This document shows, piece after piece, positions 7,347 to 10,206 of a DNA stretch of 10,206 bases. This stretch comes from Bacteriovoracaceae bacterium (lineage in GTDB: Bacteria > Bdellovibrionota > Bacteriovoracia > Bacteriovoracales > Bacteriovoracaceae): positions 1-10,206 of the forward strand of contig CANEVK010000075.1 in NCBI GenBank assembly GCA_947442115.1. Direction: 5' to 3'. The translations under genes were made by a program, and so were the position numbers. How positions within the stretch are numbered: position 1 is the first letter of the stretch; each line of letters begins with the position of its first letter. A model generated the notes under the pieces. That model had not been told where the DNA came from, ran no database searches, and saw only the letters and a list, made by a program, of their open reading frames with translations.

Positions 7347-7967
7347 ATGGAAAAATCTAAAACAAATGACTCACATATTAAAAAAATTGCTCTGACCGGA
7401 GGTCCTGGGGGAGGAAAATCAACTGCAGCCCAGCTCTTCAAACTTGAATATAAAGATATTATTTCAGTTGTTCCTGAAGCTGCAACTTTACTCTTTCGAG
7501 GAGGCTTTCCCCGAGTGGAATCAGATTTTGTGGTTGAAGCTATTCAAAAATCCATTTATCACGTTCAAATTAATCTCGAAAATGCTTACGCCAATATTTT
7601 TCCGCAGCATACTCTATTATGTGATAGAGGTACTATTGATGGCGCTGGTTATTGGCCTCATGGCCCGGATGATTTTTTTCTACAAATGGGAACAAGTCTT
7701 GAGCAAGAATTAAGTCGTTATGATGCTGTCATCTTTTTTGAAACAGCAGCGGCCGGTGGATTTGCTATTGATATTGGAAATCCTGTTCGAAACGAAGATC
7801 AGAAAAAAGCGATTGAAATTGACCTACGACTAAAATCACTTTGGTCAAAGCACCCTCGTTTTATTTATGTTAAAAATGAATCTTCATTTTTACAAAAAAT
7901 ATTAAGTGGCATCAAGGTGATGGATGAACTGGTTAAAGGAAATGGGCGAGATTTCTATTCTCCGTGA
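7347..7967 (+). CDS. P-loop ATPase/kinase-like protein, AAA_28 (NadR/COG3911-like)
   Basis: This 206-residue cytoplasmic protein starts at ATG 7347. It has a clear Walker A motif, G18-G-P-G-G-G-K24-S25-T26, directly after a first beta strand (IKKIALT). A conserved V-P-E-A-A segment is at 42-46, the second-strand motif L-L-C-D93-R94-G95 is at 90-95 (D93 likely takes the Walker B role), and D126-A-V-I-F-F begins a later strand. This arrangement resembles the AAA_28 family of predicted nucleoside or NMN kinase-like ATPases (PF13521). The true substrate of the COG3911 type is not established, so I give no specific reaction. Upstream extension to TTG 7302 would run into the divergent gene and is not needed. 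No SD is present. The gene's last 13 bp overlap the convergent exported-protein gene. Confidence 0.8.
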   Translation: MEKSKTNDSHIKKIALTGGPGGGKSTAAQLFKLEYKDIISVVPEAATLLFRGGFPRVESDFVVEAIQKSIYHVQINLENAYANIFPQHTLLCDRGTIDGAGYWPHGPDDFFLQMGTSLEQELSRYDAVIFFETAAAGGFAIDIGNPVRNEDQKKAIEIDLRLKSLWSKHPRFIYVKNESSFLQKILSGIKVMDELVKGNGRDFYSP

Positions 7968-8422
7968 ACAAATCTTTTAAGATTAAAATCGAGGAAATCC
8001 TCATCCTTAAGATAGATCTGGAATCTCACCTGCCCAAAAGGGACTTTCCCGATCATATAGGTCATCTGAGAGTCTTCGTTATAGAATTCGCAAACTTTTA
8101 GTGGTCGTCCTTCTATTTGAATCTGCCCTAAGGCCCCTTCACGAGACACACATGTTTTAAAAACACTATCTACCTTCTCAGGTGTATACAGAAAATTTCG
8201 AGGCAATTCATGTGTTTGATCTTGAACAATCTCATTATTAACTAAAACCAGTGTTCTGACTCGGAAGCTATCATTGGCTGAGTTGTGATTAAGAACCTTC
8301 TTTTCAAGTCGATAGTGGTCACCCTGGAATTCAGCTTCAAAACGAACAAAATCTCCCACTTGAGGAAATGACCATGAAGTGACAGAAAAAAGTAATATTA
8401 AAATACTAAATATTTTTTTCAT
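7955..8422 (-). CDS. Small exported hypothetical protein downstream of yciH
   Basis: A 155-residue protein with a typical signal peptide (K2-K3, hydrophobic I4-V14, likely cleavage after S-W-S at residue 18, mature N-terminus F-P-Q). The mature part appears beta-rich, with alternating hydrophobic strands. It contains just two cysteines, C91 and C111, which could form one disulfide in the periplasm. No lipobox and no C-terminal barrel signature are seen. The SD AAAGG (8432-8428) is five bases before the ATG and lies in the 11-bp gap after the yciH stop. The gene is therefore almost certainly the second cistron of a yciH transcript. No family recognised. It ends 13 bp inside the convergent ATPase gene. 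Confidence 0.78.
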   Translation of the reverse strand: MKKIFSILILLFSVTSWSFPQVGDFVRFEAEFQGDHYRLEKKVLNHNSANDSFRVRTLVLVNNEIVQDQTHELPRNFLYTPEKVDSVFKTCVSREGALGQIQIEGRPLKVCEFYNEDSQMTYMIGKVPFGQVRFQIYLKDEDFLDFNLKRFVHGE

Positions 8423-8433
8423 ATACGCCTTTA

Positions 8434-8784
8434 TTAACCACCGGCCAGCTTTACTTTAAAACCCATTTTTTCCAGGAAAGACTTCATTTTTTCCCGGTGA
8501 TCACCTTGAATTTCAATTGTATTATTTTTATATGATCCACCAGTGCCACAAACACCTTTTAACTTTTTCTCTAAATCTTTAAAATAGGCTTCATTTGGAG
8601 GAAGCTCGAAAAGAACAGTGACACTCTTTCCCCCTCTGCCATTTTTCTCAAGCCTTATCTTGAGTAAATGAGCTGAAGGATTAAGATCTTCCTTTTTGGC
8701 GCAAGCACAGGGATACTTACTGCATTTTGGACAGCGCTTTTTAAAATTAGGGTCATCACTATAAACTAACTCATAATCAGACAT
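8434..8784 (-). CDS. yciH: YciH/SUI1 (eIF1-like) translation initiation factor
   Basis: A 116-residue SUI1-family protein; E. coli YciH is 108 residues. The hallmark segments are GRGGKSVTVL (about 49-58), C79-G-T-G-G-S-Y-K (79-86), EIQGDHR (91-97) and the terminal KVKLAGG. The N-terminus adds a CxxC-x4-CxC cluster (C18, C21, C26, C28) that could bind zinc; it is missing from E. coli YciH as I recall it. The family binds the 30S subunit, and YciH has been linked to start-site fidelity. The start is fixed by the canonical M-S-D-x-x-L-V-Y-S opening. There is no SD. Instead a near-consensus promoter places the predicted transcript start on the A of this ATG. The gene is first in a two-gene unit with the exported protein. 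Confidence 0.93.
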   Translation of the reverse strand: MSDYELVYSDDPNFKKRCPKCSKYPCACAKKEDLNPSAHLLKIRLEKNGRGGKSVTVLFELPPNEAYFKDLEKKLKGVCGTGGSYKNNTIEIQGDHREKMKSFLEKMGFKVKLAGG

Positions 8785-8790
8785 TATTTG

Positions 8791-8819
8791 ATTAAATGTC
8801 CAAGTCTCATGAGAGTCAA
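8791..8819 (-). promoter_or_regulatory. Strong sigma70-like promoter of yciH
   Basis: On the minus strand, TTGACT (8819-8814, 5 of 6) and TTTAAT (8796-8791, 5 of 6) have the optimal 17-bp spacer. Only six bases separate the -10 from the ATG, so initiation at the usual seventh base falls on 8784, the A of the start codon. Confidence 0.65.
8805..8814. promoter_or_regulatory. Perfect 10-bp palindrome in the yciH promoter spacer (possible operator)
   Basis: TCTCATGAGA is identical on both strands. It begins at the last base of the -35 hexamer and fills the upstream part of the spacer, a position where a bound dimer would block RNA polymerase. Its operator role is inferred. Confidence 0.3.
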
Positions 8820-8830
8820 GCGGAGGAAAA

Positions 8831-8914
8831 TTAGTTGATAAGTATAAAATGAGAAAGAAACGTTGCCATAAAAGAAATCAGAACAATACACGTAAGTATC
8901 ATTGTTTTTTCCAT
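8831..8914 (-). CDS. Putative 27-residue membrane peptide
   Basis: A 28-codon frame (including TAA) runs from ATG 8914 to 8831. An SD of AGAGG (8924-8920) sits five bases upstream, one of the best in the window. The peptide starts M-E-K-T and continues as one hydrophobic stretch from about residue 5 to 26, rich in Ile, Leu, Phe and Met, with C9 and H22, and ends I-N. That is the right length for a single transmembrane helix with an N-terminal charged tip. It ends before the yciH promoter (8819) and so is transcribed separately or reads through. Nothing identifies a function. It could be a small membrane protein, a toxin-like peptide or a leader peptide. Shortness makes chance occurrence possible, but the SD and composition argue for translation. 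Confidence 0.45.
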   Translation of the reverse strand: MEKTMILTCIVLISFMATFLSHFILIN

Positions 8915-8971
8915 AGACACCTCTTGCCGACAAAAATACTCTAGCATCTCACATGGAGTCTACAGCAAAGT

Positions 8972-8999
8972 TTCACTGTTAGTTAATTTGAGTTAAAAT
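8972..8999 (+). promoter_or_regulatory. Predicted promoter of the rluE-like gene
   Basis: TTCACT (8972-8977, 4 of 6) and TAAAAT (8994-8999, 5 of 6) are separated by 16 bp. The -10 ends nine bases before ATG 9009, so the transcript would start about three bases before the start codon. No SD is present in the sequence before the ATG. Confidence 0.45.
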
Positions 9000-9008
9000 C
9001 ATTCTTAA

Positions 9009-9566
9009 ATGCCAAAGTATATTATTTTTCATAAACCCTTTAATGTCTTATCCCAATTTACTTCTGAAGATGGAGCGAGAAGTCTTTCCGAGTTTAATTT
9101 ACCTCCCGCTATCTATGCCGCAGGTAGGCTTGATAAAGATTCTGAAGGCCTACTCCTTCTGACAGATGATGGGCCCCTGATTGAAAAACTCCTGAACCCA
9201 AAAAGTCAGAAAGTTAAAACTTACTGGGTCTTAGTTGAAAAATTACCCTCTGAAGATAGTCTCCAAAAATTGAGGCAAGGAATAAAAATTGAAGACTACC
9301 TAACTCTTCCCTGCGAAGTTCACATCATGAGTCCACAACCAGAAGTCCCACCTAGAGATCCCCCGGTTCGAATCAGAAAATCTTTTCAAGATTACTGGCT
9401 AGAAATTAAAATTGTTGAAGGAAAAAATCGGCAAATTAGAAAGATGACAGCGGCCATAGGTCATCCAACCCTCAGACTTATTCGAAAAAAAATAGCAGAA
9501 CTAAGCCTTGATGGACTTCATCCTGGGGAATGGAGAGAAATTTCCAAAGAAGAAATTAAATTTTAA
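9009..9566 (+). CDS. rluE: 23S rRNA pseudouridine synthase, RluE-type (RsuA family)
   Basis: A 185-residue enzyme of the RsuA/RluB/E/F family, which isomerises uridine to pseudouridine in rRNA. RluE modifies U2457 of 23S rRNA in E. coli. The catalytic motif GRLDKDSEGLLLLTDDG starts at residue 39, with D42 as the catalytic aspartate. The GKNRQIRKM motif, typical of the family C-terminal part, is at 138-146. The opening (K-Y-I-I-F-H-K-P-F) is the usual first strand of the catalytic domain, so there is no N-terminal S4 domain. That fits RluE rather than RsuA, RluB or RluF. Start at ATG 9009 is the only sensible choice, but it has no SD. The stop lies 11 bp inside the convergent hydrolase gene. 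Assignment to RluE over other short members is likely, not certain. Confidence 0.9.
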   Translation: MPKYIIFHKPFNVLSQFTSEDGARSLSEFNLPPAIYAAGRLDKDSEGLLLLTDDGPLIEKLLNPKSQKVKTYWVLVEKLPSEDSLQKLRQGIKIEDYLTLPCEVHIMSPQPEVPPRDPPVRIRKSFQDYWLEIKIVEGKNRQIRKMTAAIGHPTLRLIRKKIAELSLDGLHPGEWREISKEEIKF

Positions 9567-10206
9567 GATCTATAAAGTCATCAAAAACAAATCCAGGATC
9601 ATGAGGATCACTTATCAATTTCGTAACCTCATGAGGGATTCTTGTCTCTATCAATGAACCATTCAGATAAACTTCAATCGGCTGAGAGAGTTCGATCATT
9701 TTTGATGAAAGATAGACTCTTAGTGACCTCGTCTGTTTAGGGATTTCTTTTAAATCGATGAAAATCTTCTGACCTTCAATCTTGGCATGAAAATCAATTC
9801 TTTCAGCAACTGATAAATCAGTCTCTCTGGCTTCAACCCAAAAATATCTCGCCTCTGACTCATAGTCATAAGCAATACCATTTTCAGTGTTAACTGACTT
9901 TACAGTGTGGAGACTTCCCCAAAGCTCTTTTTGGAAAAGATCACGTGGGAAAGCACCCATCATCCGGTTAACCTTAGACTTGAAAAGCTCATAGTTATAG
10001 TTATGACTTCCTTCGTAAAACACCATATCGAACATTGAAAATTGATTATATTTTAATTCCAATTCTTTTGTTCGGCGTAATTGCTCTTCACATCGAGTGA
10101 TAAAAATTTCGAAATGATCACCCTTCCCTTGTAAGTGGATATAAGGAATATTAAAGACTTTATTTAAATGTTCTTCTGTTTGATGATTTACATCCATGCC
10201 AGCGGC
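9556..10206 (-). CDS. C-terminal part of an alpha/beta hydrolase (serine esterase/peptidase-like), 5' end beyond right edge
   Basis: The frame is open to the right edge: the codons before the first internal ATG (10197) read A-A-G, so I treat the gene as 5'-truncated. About 217 residues are visible. Counting from M at 10197, the segment I-H-L-Q-G-K-G-D27 resembles the acid-bearing strand of alpha/beta hydrolases, and Y-E-G-S-H65-N-Y resembles the catalytic-histidine loop. A tail follows (about 105-195) with W-V-E-A-R at about 120-124, then alternating strands and P-I-E-V-Y-L-N-G near 173-180. A similar tail occurs in bacterial prolyl-oligopeptidase-like or PHB-depolymerase-like esterases, from memory of such families. 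The nucleophile serine would lie outside the window, so catalytic competence cannot be judged. Cell location is unknown. It overlaps the end of rluE tail to tail. Confidence 0.6.
   Translation of the reverse strand, partial: AAGMDVNHQTEEHLNKVFNIPYIHLQGKGDHFEIFITRCEEQLRRTKELELKYNQFSMFDMVFYEGSHNYNYELFKSKVNRMMGAFPRDLFQKELWGSLHTVKSVNTENGIAYDYESEARYFWVEARETDLSVAERIDFHAKIEGQKIFIDLKEIPKQTRSLRVYLSSKMIELSQPIEVYLNGSLIETRIPHEVTKLISDPHDPGFVFDDFIDLKI

Noticed and set aside
8981..8996. Direct repeat AGTTAA at 10-bp spacing upstream of rluE
   Set aside because: Six-base AT-rich repeats occur often by chance here, and this one overlaps the -10 region. Position alone is too little to claim a binding site.

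Overview
The window is AT-rich, densely packed Gram-negative chromosomal DNA. Signal peptides, an outer-membrane barrel, a PilZ protein, several lineage-restricted exported proteins and frequent strand switches are compatible with a Bdellovibrionota-like bacterium (Bacteriovorax/Bdellovibrio type). That placement is inference from gene style: there is no rRNA or other taxonomic marker. I see no insertion sequence, phage, CRISPR array, tRNA or defence locus, and most genes are housekeeping or surface functions.

Layout, left to right. Positions 1-1838 (-) hold the N-terminal 612 residues of a large exported, cysteine-containing protein of unknown function that runs off the left edge. Divergent from it is a SrkA/YihE-type kinase (2007-3044, +), followed by a small exported helical protein (3129-3596, +). 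That protein meets a PilZ-domain protein (3593-4411, -) stop to stop. Divergent from PilZ is a two-gene, translationally coupled unit: a YaiO-like outer-membrane barrel (4500-5264) and a membrane family-2 glycosyltransferase (5264-6610). This unit probably makes and exports or displays a polysaccharide, and the PilZ protein next door is a plausible c-di-GMP-responsive partner.

The glycosyltransferase overlaps a DTW-domain tRNA aminocarboxypropyltransferase (6591-7322, -) tail to tail. That gene is separated by only 24 bp from a divergent P-loop ATPase (7347-7967, +). Next come a two-gene minus-strand pair, a YciH/SUI1 initiation factor (8434-8784) and a small exported protein (7955-8422), then an unannotated 27-codon membrane peptide (8831-8914, -), an RluE-type 23S rRNA pseudouridine synthase (9009-9566, +), and the C-terminal part of an alpha/beta hydrolase (9556-10206, -) cut by the right edge.

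The most interesting structure is regulatory. Genes for RNA modification or translation (DTW, YciH, RluE) and the ATPase lack Shine-Dalgarno sequences. Each has a -10 hexamer 6 to 9 bp upstream of its ATG, which predicts leaderless or nearly leaderless mRNAs. The exported-protein and SrkA genes have ordinary SD sequences. Within the 24-bp DTW/ATPase gap the two -10 elements overlap on opposite strands. All four convergent gene pairs overlap at their stop codons (4, 20, 13 and 11 bp), leaving no intergenic room for terminators. No gene-free stretch exceeds 300 bp.
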